64,000 bases of DNA from the NCBI RefSeq assembly GCF_029168945.1, contig NC_083604.1, positions 32,421,686 through 32,485,685 of the forward strand. Reading direction: 5' to 3'. The DNA comes from Cannabis sativa (Eukaryota; Streptophyta; Magnoliopsida; Rosales; Cannabaceae). The position numbers and the translations under genes were made by a program. Below are positions 1 to 12,190 of this stretch, one piece after another (positions within the stretch are counted from its first letter, which is position 1; each line of letters opens with the position of its first letter). The notes beneath the pieces were generated by a model. That model did no database searches and was not told the origin of the DNA. It worked only from the letters and a program-made list of their open reading frames with translations.

Positions 1-704
1 AAGAGCCCATCCATTTACTTCTATTTGCTAAGCTGGAAGGGAATCATCAGTTAACTTCTATACACCAGTAGAAGCTATAGATTCCATATTTATGTTCAGC
101 ACTCCCACTCAATCATACTATCATGTTCTCGAAATATACGTATCACCCTGACCCGAAAGTAGGCTTAACTAATAAATCTAAGAACATGAATAGCACTCCT
201 GAGTTGAGCCTAAACATATCAGGATTTAGATTCTTTTAATCTTAAGATCAACTACTAATATTGACTTGGAAAGATATGTATAACGGTAAGTTTGTAATAT
301 CTTAACTTAGTTGCAATATCGGTCCAGTCCAATGTATACTCCATACATTCGAAACTAGTATACTTTACTAATGTCCTGGAAAGAACATAACACTTACTCC
401 AAGTGTAAGTATACATCATCGCTGATTATCACATTAGTGTAAATCCTATAACACTGATGAAACAGGGACCAAAACTTTTGATTCATATGATCACAATCAC
501 ATTCCACTGTGTTGACGATACTGTAATTGTGAATAAACATATGATCTGGATTTAACTGATTTTGTGTGTATGAATGTAATAAACATATTAAACATATTAA
601 ACCATTAGCATGTAAAATTCATGCAAACATCAATCACTTCTAATTTCTTATGTTGATTACTAATCAGATTGTAAAGAGTTTTATTTAGGGCATAAAACCC
701 AACA
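1..704 (-). mobile_element. Partial LTR of an Angela-like Copia element (subfamily B), truncated by the window edge
   Basis: This stretch matches 16371-17064, the U3 half of the E2 left LTR, almost base for base. On the minus strand it is the 5' part of an LTR, beginning TGTTGGGTTTTATGCCC at 704. The rest lies left of the window. It abuts, without any linker, the internal region of a + strand element of the same superfamily (E0), so this copy was inserted into E0. No ORF of note. Confidence 0.85.
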
Positions 705-2223
705 CCCTAGTGATAGGAAAATTTTAGAATGATGGAATGGTTGTGTACTTAGTGTAAACCATTACTAGATTCATGGATGGCCTAATCGTGATCTTAAGAA
801 AAGCTAGAACTGTCAACCAAGGTTTGCATGTTTGTTAGCTATTCTAAGTGATTAGGGGTGAACCATCCCATAGTCATTAGATAAGAAAGTGTTTGTTTTA
901 ACAAATACTACTTTTCTAAGAAATGACTAAGTGTGAAAACAAAGTAGCAAAGTAGAGGAGATATTTTTTTCTTGATTCCAAAAGTGTTCTATCATCTTAT
1001 TCGATATATGATGATCCCACTGCCTCTGTTGTTTTGACACAACCGAAGAGGACAATACCATTTAGTATTCTTAGACAAAATCCACGGTACCTTGTCGTAG
1101 TGGGAGGGTTTCAAGGAACTCACCCTGTTATGACTTGGGAGACACTTGTGATTAAAATCCATTGTTAGTTTAAACAAGTAATGGATTGTCAGAATAAGGA
1201 ACTAAGAAGTTAAGCCAAGAGAACTATGGTTAAAACCATTCATATGGAACAACCAAAAGAATTCTAATACAAGGACAAGAAAGGAAATTTCGTTAGTAAG
1301 CCTATTCAATGGACTTAACAAAACTTCCTGTTCCTAGTAGTAAAGGTTTGAGTTTATCTAAACCTATGGCTTGTGGTATACCTGGTAATTACTTACTCTA
1401 GTGCAAGCAACTTAATTTAGTAAGTTGGTGGAGCATTTTTCTAATGGCGATCTATAGAAGCTTCTCGACTTCTAGATATAGATTTTATTTATCTAAGGAA
1501 AAGTTTTCAACTATTCCAGAAAAGATAAAGCCATGAAGAATTCCTTGAATCAACAGTGAGAGGTCTCAGATATGCTTTAGTATGTCTTAGACCAGACACC
1601 TGCTGTTGAGTGGGATTAATGAGTAGGTATCAGATTAATCCAGGAAAGGAACATTGGAAGACAATCAAGTGAATCTTAAGATCAAGAAGAGGAACTATAT
1701 GTTAGTCGATAAAGGTGTATGTAGTACTCTTAGACTACACCAAATCAGATTTCTAGACTTGCCTTAGTGCTAGAAAGTCTGCTGATGAGATGGTGATTAC
1801 TCTGGGGTGGAGTAGTGATTTTAGAGAAGTGTAAAAACCTATCTGAAGTCTCTAAGTCTACCAGAGAGACTGAATGTTAAAGTTGTAGGAAAGATACTTA
1901 TTTAGTCTAAGGAAAGTTTTATACATCTTCGGCATTGTTCCAACATTTATTAACTACTAGTGTTACTTCCTAATTAATGCGAAAGTAGTTGCCAAAAGTA
2001 AAGAATCCAGTATCCCTAAAAGAGTAGACATATAGAGAAGAATTTCACAATATCAAGGATTTTGTGATTAAAGAAATGTAATGGTGGAGGAAAGGTTGTA
2101 TTAAATACAACCTGTCAGATCCTATTACGGAGAGTATACTACATAGTACACTTGATTTGGATATCAAGATGTTGAGATTATTTGAAATGTACTTTTTGTT
2201 TTATACTAGTGCAAGTGGAAGTT
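705..2223 (+). pseudogene. E0 internal region: decayed Copia reverse transcriptase / RNase H relic
   Basis: This is the 3' part of the internal region of E0, homologous to the reverse complement of 6320-7840 in E1. No long ORF remains. Around 1540-1710 a frame can still be read as a Copia RT end: LRYALVCLRPD, then a stop, then VGLMSRYQINPGKEHWKTIK and another stop. This corresponds to the family's conserved 'Y/CTRPD ... SRYQ.NPG..HW..VK' block. Around 1790-1890 a glycine-rich and then Ser-Thr-Arg-Glu stretch sits where RNase H 'S/TTEAEY' would be. Many stops and frame changes make it a non-coding fossil. The left end is cut off at 704/705 by the neighbouring insertion. The assignment to RT is by eye. 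Confidence 0.6.
2211..2223 (+). other. Polypurine tract of E0
   Basis: GCAAGTGGAAGTT lies immediately before the 3' LTR. It is the presumed plus-strand priming site and matches the GCAAGTGGGAGTT found at the same place in E1, E2 and E3. Confidence 0.7.
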
Positions 2224-4079
2224 TGTTGGGTTTTGTGCCCTAAATAAAACCCATTTCAATATAATCAGATTTACTAATTAATAAAGATCAGAAATCATTT
2301 TATGTTGCATGGTTCACATGATTTATTTCATGATTATAAATTCTATTAGGTCCAGAACATATGTATTTGTTCATGATTATAGTGTTGTCAGCACAGTGGA
2401 ATATGATCATGATTATATGTTCAAAAGTTTAATTCCCTGATTTGTCAGTTCACTGGATTTAGACTGGCATAATAATCAGCGATAGGTATACTTACACCTT
2501 GGATAAGTGTTATGTTCTTTCCAGGGCATTGGCAAAGTTTACCAGTATCAGATGTATGGAGTATACATTGGAAGGGACCGATATTCAGCTTTGATTAGAT
2601 ATGATAAATTTACTGTAATATCTATTCAATTCAATATCACCTAGTTGATCCTAGATCAAATGATCTTAATCCTGACATGATTAGGTTCGATCTCAAGAGT
2701 GTTATTTGTGTTCTTTGATTTGTTAGTTAAGCCTACTTTTTGGTCAGGGTGATACGTACATTTTGGGAACATGATAGTACAATTGAGTGGGAGCGCTAAA
2801 CATAGATATGAAATCTATAGCTTCTATAGGTATTTAGAAGTGAAACGATGATTTCCTGTGAGTTTGATTGAATAGAGATAAATGATTGAGATCTCATTTT
2901 AGTGATTATATTATTTCACTAAAATATCATTTATAGGCGGCCAAGTGTTTTAAGGATAAAATATATTAAAAGGGTGTAACGGTAATTTTATCCCTATGCA
3001 ATGTAGATCATCTATAGAGGATCATTGATTATTGGGATTATAACAATGCATAATTAATAGCGTATCAAAATCGTGGAACATATAGAGAGTTCTATGTAAC
3101 TGAGAGTGCAATTCCAAGTTCTATGGTGGATGCAATGAGGAATTAATAAGTTAGTGGATGTACTTGGTAAATTCTAGATCTGCTTATTGGAAGCTCGGTT
3201 ATATAGGCCCATGGTCCCCATACTAGTTGAGACAAACTGCTTGTAAGACTCAGTTAATTGATTTTAATTAATCAATTATAATTCTAAAATTAGACTATGT
3301 CTAGTTTATGAATTTTTCACTATGTTATGGCTTGATTGTGAAGAAATAGTGTTTTGGGGTTTATTTGTTCATTAAGAGACTTTATGGAGTCTAATTAATA
3401 AATATTATAAATGACAATTTTATTTAATAATTATTTTAATTATTAAATAAGTAGTTTTGGCATTTATAGGTTTGATTTGAAAATTATGGTATTATTGAAA
3501 AGAAGAATAAGTGGTTGAAATAAAGTAGCAAAATTGTAACTAGAGATTGGCCCTTTGAAGTGTACGGCCAACAAGTTATTTTTGCCCAATATTTTATTCT
3601 TTTTTAATCCATATAATTCAACCCTAACCCTATTGAAGATAGTATAAAGGCTATGGTCTCTTCATCCAAACTAATGCATCCAAAGCTAATAACCTAGCTT
3701 TTGATGAGACCTCTTCCTTCTTTTTTCTTCTTCAATTGGAAACACTTAGTCTTTCTTTACCAAATAATATTCAGCCATTAGTGATTGAGTAAGTGCCAAA
3801 ACACATCAAGTTGGTCCCCAATCATAGTATGTAAGACTGTGAAGAATCCATTCAACAAGAAGGAGAGAAAGAGATCCAAGTTTAGATCCTTATAATGCTC
3901 TGCTACAGAAAAGAATCAAGGGCTAGAGATCTGAACAGGAGGAGTCATTATACACTGCAATCAATGTAAGGTTTCTTAAACTTTATATGTGTTTATGTAC
4001 ATTGTTTTAGAAATTCATACTAGGATGTTAAACAACATACATGGTAGTAAATCTAGATCCTGATAAAATAATTTCAACA
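2224..4079 (+). repeat. 3' LTR of E0 (subfamily A, + strand)
   Basis: An LTR of 1856 bp that begins TGTTGGGTTTTGTGCCC and ends TTTCAACA, giving the TG...CA ends of an LTR. It is clearly related to, but well diverged from, the E1 and E3 LTRs, so E0 is an older copy. A TATA-like TATAAAG lies at 3643-3649, in the place of the TATA box in the sister LTRs. It is followed directly by Gypsy gag sequence, so E0 was inserted in G1; its 5' LTR is outside the window. Confidence 0.85.
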
Positions 4080-4428
4080 AATACACGGAGCTCACGAACA
4101 TGCAGGAGCGAGTGTATTTCGCCACGAGACAACATACACACTACCGAAAACCTCCTCCCCTGTACAGGGAGAGTTCGCGAAGGGATCCCAACAAGAGATG
4201 CAAATATCACAGTGACATCGGTCACGGTACCAATGAGTTCAAGAACTTGAAGGAAGAAATTGAAAAGTTAATCGGATTGGTTCATTTGTATGAGTAAATT
4301 AAGAACCGGCTACCCCATCTCAACTCGGTCCCAATAGGGGGCCCGTTACCGCAAGGAGCACCAGGAGGTGCACCCGGAGCACCAGCACCCGTTGTACCCC
4401 CCGGGGGAGCAATTCCCCAGCAGGTCCC
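4080..4428 (+). pseudogene. G1 gag, C-terminal part with zinc-knuckle remnant
   Basis: The frame from about 4088 reads through a basic region into CKYHSDIGHGTNEFKNLKEE, the nucleocapsid block of Tat/Athila-type gag, where a 'C.YH...GH.TE.C..L..EIE' pattern is usual. The last cysteine is replaced by phenylalanine. A TAA at 4295 stands where CAA (Gln) would continue the frame, and after it the frame stays open through a Gly/Ala/Pro-rich segment to the E1 insertion at 4428/4429. The N-terminal gag lies beyond E0, outside the window. It would encode the RNA-binding part of the capsid protein; here it is a fragment. Confidence 0.7.
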
Positions 4429-6319
4429 TGTTGGAATTTATTTTACCAGGATCTTAGATCTACTCACAAGTATGTTGATTAACATCCTAAATATGAACTT
4501 TCTAAAACGATGAAATAAACACATATAAAGTTTAGGAAACCTTACATTCGGTGCAGCGGAATAATATGACTCCTTCCGTTCAGATATCTAGCCCTTGACT
4601 CCTTTCTGTAGCAGAGCATTATCAATATCTGAACCTGGATCTCTTTCTCTGAATCCTTGATGCTGAATCTCCTTTGCTGATGATCTTTCTTCACGATCTT
4701 CCTCACTATGATTGAGGTATTGCTTGATGTGTGTGGGCACTACTCTAATCACTAAGGATTTCGAAATTATCAAGAAGAAGAAAGAAGAAGTGATAGCTAA
4801 AGATAGGGAGAGAGAAGGCTCAGTTTTTCTGAATCAGAAAGTCTGAAGAAAAGTGTTATTTTCCTGAAGCCTTCACTATCTATTTATAGCATTCCACTAG
4901 GGTTAGATTTGAATTATATGGCATTAAAATAATGAAAAAATCAATTTAAAATATACATATAGGTGGTCGGCCATACATAAGTGGATTGGGCCTTGGGTTT
5001 TGCAACTTTGCAATTTTACCACCTTTTGTATCTGATTTTCTCAAAAATGCCAATTTCCTAATTCAAACATTTAAATGCTAATTCTAACTATTTAATAACT
5101 ATAAATAATTATTAAATAATATTGTCATTTATCATATTTATTAATTGAACCATACAAAGTATCATAATTAACAAATATGCCCCTATAAACTCTTTCTTTA
5201 CAATTTCGCCCTTACTTAGTGAAAAATTCACAAATAGACATAGTCTAATTTGAGAATTATAACTGATTAATCAAAACCAATTACATGAGTCTTACAAGCA
5301 ATATTATCTCAACTAGTGGGGGGACCATGGGTCTATATAACCGAGCTTCCAATAAGTAGATCAAGAATTTAGCACTAAAATTCACTAACTTATTAATTCT
5401 TCGTTGAATCCACGCATAGAACTTAGAATTGCACTCTCAGTATATAGAATGCTCTATATGTTCCACCATATAGACACATCATTAGTTATCCATTGTTATA
5501 ATCCTAATGTGATCAATGATCCTCTATATGAAAGATCTACATTGTAAAGGGATCAAATTACGTTACACCCTACAATGTATTTATTCCTTAAAACACTTGA
5601 CCCCGTATAAATGATATTTCAGCTTATGTGAAATGAGTACTCCACCATTTATGTTCGTTTGGTCAAGCTCGAAGGAGATCATCCTTTGCTTACTATTCGC
5701 CAGATAGAAGCTATAGATTCCATGTTTATGATAGCGCTCCCACTCAATTGCACTACCGTGTTCCCAAAAAGTACGTATCACCCTGACCTAAAAGCAGGCT
5801 TAACTAACAATTCAAGGAACACGAATAGCCTTTCAAGATTGAGCCTAATCATAACAGGATTAAGATCATTTGATCTAGGATCAACTAGGCGATATTGACT
5901 TGAATAGATTTTACGGTAAGTTTAATTAAATCTAAGTCAAAATTCAATATCGGTCCCTTCCGATGCATACTCCATGCATCCAACCTGAGCTTTACTTTAA
6001 CCAATGTTCTGGAAAGAACATAGTATTTCTCCAAATACAAGTAAACTCTTGTTGTAGATTATCATATCAGTAAAACCCTGTGTCTGATAAATCTAGGAAA
6101 CTTTATTCACATAGTCATGTTTACTTTCCAATGTGTTGACGGCACAATAAACAGGATCAAGTATGTGAAAAGGGTTTCAGATGAATTTATACATTATGTA
6201 CATATAATCATGAAATAAATCATGTGAACCATGCAACATTAAATGTTATTTCTGATCTATATTAATAAGTAAATCTGATTATATTGAAATGAGTTTTATT
6301 TAGGGCATAAAACCCAACA
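4429..6319 (-). repeat. E1 3' LTR (subfamily A)
   Basis: 1891 bp; TGTTGG...CCAACA ends. TATA-type box TATAAATA on the minus strand at 4881-4888. Small ORFs of 66 and 79 codons inside it (5581-5898, both strands) recur in other subfamily A LTRs simply because the LTR is repeated. Confidence 0.9.
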
Positions 6320-6332
6320 AACTCCCACTTGC
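6320..6332 (-). other. E1 polypurine tract
   Basis: On the minus strand GCAAGTGGGAGTT lies immediately upstream of the 3' LTR and primes plus-strand DNA synthesis. It is identical in E2 and E3. Confidence 0.75.
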
Positions 6333-7530
6333 ACTAATATAAAACAAAAAGTGTGTTTCAAATAATCTCAACACCTTGATATACAAATCAAGTATAGTAG
6401 TAGTAAACTCCTCGTAATAGGATCTGAAAGGTTGAATTAAACACAACCTTTTCTCCACCATTACTCTTCCTTTAATCACAAAATCATTGATAATGTGAAA
6501 TTCCTCTCTATATGTCTACTCTCTTGGGATACTGGATTCTATACCTTTGGCAACTACTTTTGGTTAATCAGGAAATTAACACTAGTAGTTTAAGGCAATT
6601 TGGAATGGTGCCAAAGATGTATAGAACTTTTCTTAGACTGAATAATACCTTTCCTGCAGCTTTAACATTCAGTCTCTCTCTGGTAGACCTAGAGACTTCA
6701 GATAGGTTTTTACACTTCTCCAAAATCACTATTCCACCCCCAGAGTAACCACCATCTTATCAGAAATATTTACTAGCACATAGGCAAATTTCAAAAATCT
6801 GATATGGTGTAGTCTAAGAGTTTTAAACACACCCTTATAGACTAACATATAGTTCCTCTTCTTAATCTTAAGATTTACTTGATTGTCTTCCAATGTTCTT
6901 CTCCTGGATTAATCTGATACCTACTCATTACTCCCACTCAACAGCAGGTGTCTGGTCTAAGGCATACAAAAGCATATCTAAGACCTTTCACTGTTGATAT
7001 AAGAAATTCTTTCATGGCTTTATCTTTTCTGGGATAGTTAAGACTTTTCCTTAGATAAATAAAATCTATACCTAAGAAGTTGTGAAGCTTCTATAGATTG
7101 CCATTAGAAAGAAAATGCTTCAGCATCTTACTAAAGTAAGTTGCTTGCATTAGAGTAAGTAATTACCAGGTATACCACAAGCCATAGGTTTAGATAAACT
7201 CAAACCTATAATACTAGGAACAGGAAGTTTGTTAAGTCCATAGAATAGACTTATTAACTAAAATTTCCTTTCATGTCCTTGTAATAGAAAACTTTAGGTT
7301 ATTCCATGTGAATGGATTAAACCATAGTCTATTGGCTTTCTTCTTAGTTTCTTATCTTGACAATCCATTACTTGTTTAAACTCACAATGGATTTTAATCA
7401 CTAGTGTCTCCCAAGTCATAAGAAGGTGAGTTCCTAGAAACTCTCCCACTACGACAAGGTACCGTGAATTATGTCGAAGAAAACTAAATGGTATTAACCT
7501 CTTTGGTTGTGACAAGACAACAGAGGCAGT
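6333..7530 (-). pseudogene. E1 decayed pol (RT / RNase H relic)
   Basis: Minus-strand sequence homologous to 705-2210 in E0. The recognisable part, near 6890-6990, again reads as a leucine-arg-tyr ... RPD ... SRYQ.NPG block of Copia RT, interrupted by TGA and TAG. A 73-codon open stretch at 7294-7515, conserved as 99 codons in E3 (27044-27343), sits upstream and could be the N-terminal RT block around 'NQVW.LV'; this is weak. The distance from gag position to polypurine tract is about half that of a normal Copia pol, so a large deletion is also present. Confidence 0.55.
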
Positions 7531-9000
7531 GGATCATCATATGTAAGATGATAGAACACTTTTGGAATCAAGAAAAAAATATCTCCTTTATTTGCTACTT
7601 GTTTTCAGACTTAGTCATTATCTTAGAAAAGTAGTATTTGTTTGAACAAACACTTTCTTATCTATTGACTATGGGATGGTCCACCCCTAATCACTTAGAA
7701 TAGCTAACAAACAATGGTTAACAGTTCTAGCTTTTCTTAAGATTTTGATTAGGTCATCCATGAATCTAGTAATGATTTACATTAAGTATACAACCATTAC
7801 ATCATTCTGAAATTGTATTACCATTGAAGGATTTAGGCAACGACTAGTAACTAATCATCAACATGCAACTCGAAATTTCTGGGGAGGTAAGTTTGGATAT
7901 AATTCAAAAATCAATTTAATGATCTTTGAACTGCATATCTACTAACTATTTCTCCACCCCTATCAGTTCGCAAGATCTTTAACCACTTACCTAAATGGTT
8001 TTAACCATTGCTAGAAATTTAAGAAATTTTTCAAACATTTCAAATTTCTTTGCATAAGGTATAATCTAGAGTGATCGTTTTAAGAATACAACGAAAAACT
8101 CATATCCACCCCTGAATGTACATCCATCTGCGAATGAGATGAACTACATTCAGTGGATATAGGCATATTAACTCTTTGCAGAGATTGATCTTGTCAAATC
8201 CACTATGAACAAGATACAAATGCCATAGATTAAAAAAAAAATGTGGTAGTGTCTATGATGACATAGGTTTAGTTACATCAAAGAGTTCTTAGAATACTGC
8301 AAGTGGATCCTGGTCACAGAATACCTAACTCATATTCCATACAGTTTTAATCCATTGATAGAAGATGGATATTTAAACACTTGAGAAAGTGTAACTGTAT
8401 TGTATTCTGGAATTAGAAATATAAGAAAATTTCTATTTGGATTCTAAAATTAAAGTCAAAGACTTAAATTCAACCAAATATAATGAGTAATTCTTTCTTG
8501 GACCACCACTACTAATACAAACTCTAAGTCAGATTTGCCCATACAAGTAGGAGATTTCTAAGATTGAGGATTTATATCAATTGGGAATAGAATTTCGGGA
8601 TTATAATCATAAGCGTCATTTAATTTCTTAAGAGAAAATATAATGACATGAAATGATTTATAGACCATTCATCCAATGATATATTATTAAGCTAATTCGA
8701 AATGAATAAGCTAAGAGGAATTAGGATAATTTCGTTTATAAATAAGAATTTAACGATGCTTCGATTAGCGAAAGACAAAGTAATCTTATTTATGTAATCT
8801 TCTTGTTTCATATTGTAAAAATACTAGTCTAAGGTGTCATCAATTGATGAACAGCTAGATGTCGCATATACAATACTTATCTTTCGAGATCTTATACTAT
8901 TATGTATGTCTAATGGTGAAAATCCATTAGGGATTTATCTCATTAGAAAAACAAACATGTTAGACCAACAATGAAGATTCGAAATTAAACTACAATTTAA
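7531..9000 (-). other. E1 internal region without recognisable gene
   Basis: A stretch of 1.5 kb shared with E3 (27350-28780) that contains no ORF over 60 codons and nothing I can match to gag, protease or integrase. By position it should be the gag to integrase part. Near 8900-8950 there is a small inverted repeat (TCTAATG and CATTAGA). Probably decayed coding sequence. Confidence 0.5.
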
Positions 9001-9140
9001 TAACAGAAAATAACATGGTTCAATATAAATTCATACACAATTCAGAAATTATAAACATATAGCAAGTAGGAATGACAAGTGAAAATACTAAAACATACAA
9101 TCCTAAATAATTTCCAAGGTTTTTCAACAAACTGATACAG

Positions 9141-9275
9141 TGTCCCGTTTAGGCGAGAGTCAAAGCATCATCCATTGAATAGAGTTGTCAGCTCATCTAA
9201 AATGATAACCATTCTAGCAACATTTTATTCGATCAAGATTGGAATTCAGCGTTGTCCCGTTTAGGCGAGAGTCAA
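9141..9275 (-). repeat. Paired short motif in E1 leader
   Basis: GTCCCGTTTAGGCGAGAGTC (+ strand spelling) occurs twice, at 9141-9163 and 9253-9275 including flanking bases, 112 bp apart. The same pair is found in E2 (19925-19947, 20038-20060, second copy with two changes) and E3 (28923-28945, 29036-29058). Function unknown. Confidence 0.85.
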
Positions 9276-11200
9276 GGCAATTCTATCTTATGAGCTTCCA
9301 CCATTGTTTCATAATTTGCAAGTCAAGTATGGTCGCCACCATTAGGGTGATCTATACCATACAAAACACTTACAAACTACTTATCATTCGAGATTAAACG
9401 GTGCGAAATTGCTAATGAACGTTCCTCCATTAGGGAGGATTACTCACTAAAACAAACGCGGTGTAAAACCCACAATGGAGATCGAATATCTTAATAATAA
9501 TCAAGCTCATTATTTAAAGTGAGTTGTATTTTCTTTGATTCTCTTTATTTATTCTATTTATTTTAAATATATATTTATTTAATTAAAATTTCCAATTTAG
9601 AATGAAAGAATTCTAAATATAAATTTTAATTTAAAATTTATAAATTTTACTTAGATGGATATGAAAATAACATGAATTATTTCCATCTTAGTAATAATTT
9701 CCAATAAATATTTAGAAAAAATATTTAAGTTGTTACAAAATTAATTTAAATTAATTTACAACTCAAATTTAATTTTCTATAAATATATATTGCATTTCGA
9801 AAAATTAAAGTATTTAAGAATACAATTTTCGAAAAATGCATGTTAAAATAAAAAATAAATCCTGAAAATATTATTCTAATTTAATGTTGGCCCAAAATTT
9901 TAATAAAATTAATTTACAACAAAAAATATAATTTTCCTATTTAATTAAATATATAAGAAAAATTCAAATATTTAAGTATGATGATGAAAATCAACTTAAA
10001 TATTAATTTTTTATTTAATTAAATACACTAGAAAAATACTTCAAGCGAAAATATCATCTATCTAGATTTTTCTTTGACTAATTAATTCAATTTCTAATAA
10101 TATACTTTAATTCAATTTATTTTAAATTAATCAATAAATGAAAAAATCATTGATTTAAGTTGATCCAAGAATTAATTAAAATAAATAATTAATTTACAAC
10201 TTAATCTATTTTTCAAGATAAAATTCGAAATTCTAGCATTTAATAAATGCAATTTCGAAAATTGATTAATAAAATAAAGAAAAAAAATATATTTTGAAAA
10301 TTATTTAAATTTAGTTGAAAAAATAAATTTCAACTAAAAATAATTTTCTATTTAATTAAATGTCATGAAAAAGAAATATTTAAGTATCATGATGAAAATC
10401 AACTTAGATATTTAATTTTTCAAATTAATTAAATGTATTAAATTCAAGAAATAAATAATTAAGTGTAGAGAAGGCTTAATTATTAATCTCTAGTTTAATA
10501 CTAGGAAAAATATACTTAAAATAAATTGTACCAAAATTAATTATTTAAATAATTAATTTCACAATGTATAATATTTTCCTATTTAATATTAGAAATAATA
10601 AGTAGTCTAGGAATAACTATCTAGAAAATATCTTATTTGACTAAGTATCTTTTCCACAAAACTTGAAAAAATATATAATTTAAGTTGTACTAGAAAAAAA
10701 AATCTAGAACTTAAATATTTTCAAATTTAAATTTAATTAAATATCAAAAATTAAGTTGTAACCACTTAATTCAAAAATATTCCATTTTAAGTTAATATTT
10801 GAAAAGATATTAACTTAAAAAATATCTAAAGAATCTTAATAACCAATGCCTAAATTTCCTCAACTTAATTTTGAAATTTGAAATTCAAAAGATATTCAGA
10901 TTTAAGTTGGTTAGTTGTAGATAACTAAATATCAACTTAAATAGGAATATTTAATGAAAAATTTAAATTAAGCTCCAGAAAGAATCTAGATGGTTATAAT
11001 TCTATATTTAATTAAATACAAGAAAATACATATAGTTTAGCTTAGAATAAAAAATTCTTTAAACTATATTTTTCTTAAATTAATTTCAAAATAAATGAAA
11101 TTAATTATGTTGCTAATCAATTTTATTAGGTTAAACTAGTGTAATTAACCTAGTACAGTCATTCAAATCAGGCAAATGGGCCTTCACAATTGGGGTGGTT

Positions 11201-11263
11201 TGTGTGAGGGGGTGCTGGGTTCAGTATGTCGTACCCACTTCTATGGCTCCCAACTCTCACACA
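11201..11263 (-). promoter_or_regulatory. Conserved stem-loop in E1 leader (candidate RNA packaging or dimerisation element)
   Basis: TGTGTGAG (11201-11208) pairs perfectly with CTCACACA (11256-11263). Inside, TGGGT (11216-11220) pairs with ACCCA (11233-11237). The loop sequence is nearly invariant in E2 and E3 although the surrounding DNA has diverged. The position between primer site and gag is where retroelement packaging signals usually lie. The functional label is inference. Confidence 0.5.
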
Positions 11264-12078
11264 AGGCCCAAAAGAGAGGAATTTAACCTTAATAAGAACA
11301 ACTGTTATTAATTGAATAAGCCCAATAACTAAATGGGCCTAAATAAATTCTATCAAGAACTATGATAATTTATTTTAGCAACAACAACCTATATGTATCT
11401 ATAATCAAATTAAACACATAGGCTCACACAGGCACACTTTGGATGGGCCCTATCATGTTGCTAGGTCATACACAGATGAAAGAAGATTGTAAATATACCT
11501 GTTACAAATTATTATCTTGACCAAGGGAGCCATCAGATCATTAGATCTGGCAAAAAGTAACCATGGCTATTTGCAATCAAGTAATAATAGGTTTTGAAAT
11601 CTTACACATAAGCTAAAACACATACTCCTGCAACAAGGTTAGCTGGATAGTTGGATGTAGGATTTATTTAATTTTAAATTAAATATTTAATTTCGAAAAT
11701 ATTTAATTAAATAATAATATTAAAAAAAATTCGAAAAATTTAAAAAAAAATTGAAAAATTCGAAATTTAAAAAAAAAATTAATTTAAAATTAAACCTACA
11801 ATTTTTTGAAAAATTAGGTTTCAACCAACCTAAATATCATTTCAAAAATTTGCTAACTACTTTTAAATTTTAAATGTTATTTTATAAATAAAAATTAAAT
11901 AAAAAATTAGAAAAGATAAATAAATATCTTTTTCAAATTTTAAATGTAATTTAAATAAATAAAATAACAAAATTTAAAAAATTAGCAAAATATCTTACAT
12001 CTATTTAAAATTACATGATTATAAATATCTTATTTTAAATTTAAATAAGGTCAAAATATCTAAAAAGATTTTAAAAAA

Positions 12079-12190
12079 AATCTTAAAAGATAAGATATTA
12101 TTAAAAAAATATCTTAAAAGATAAGATATTTTTAAAATATCTTAAAAGATATTATAAATATCTTAAAAGATATTATAAATATCTTATAAA
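12079..12190. repeat. Degenerate tandem of palindromic ATCTTAAAAGAT units
   Basis: About five copies of a self-complementary ATCTTAAAAGAT-type core, spaced about 21-40 bp, in the AT-rich leader of E1. The array is absent or reduced at the matching place in E2 and E3. It probably arose by slippage. Confidence 0.6.

Noticed and set aside
4588..4773. 61-codon minus ORF in E1 LTR, also at 12935-13120
   Set aside because: Short, in the LTR near the R/U5 region, changed in E3 and subfamily B; no recognisable domain.
5581..5898. ORFs of 66 (minus) and 79 (plus) codons, repeated at 13929-14246, 25452-25691 and 33631-33870
   Set aside because: They lie in the LTR and recur because the LTR recurs; the subfamily B LTRs do not keep them, and there is no family or codon signal.
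9130..9280. Paired short motif as a CRISPR-like or satellite array
   Set aside because: Only two units per element, no further repeats, and plant retroelement context.
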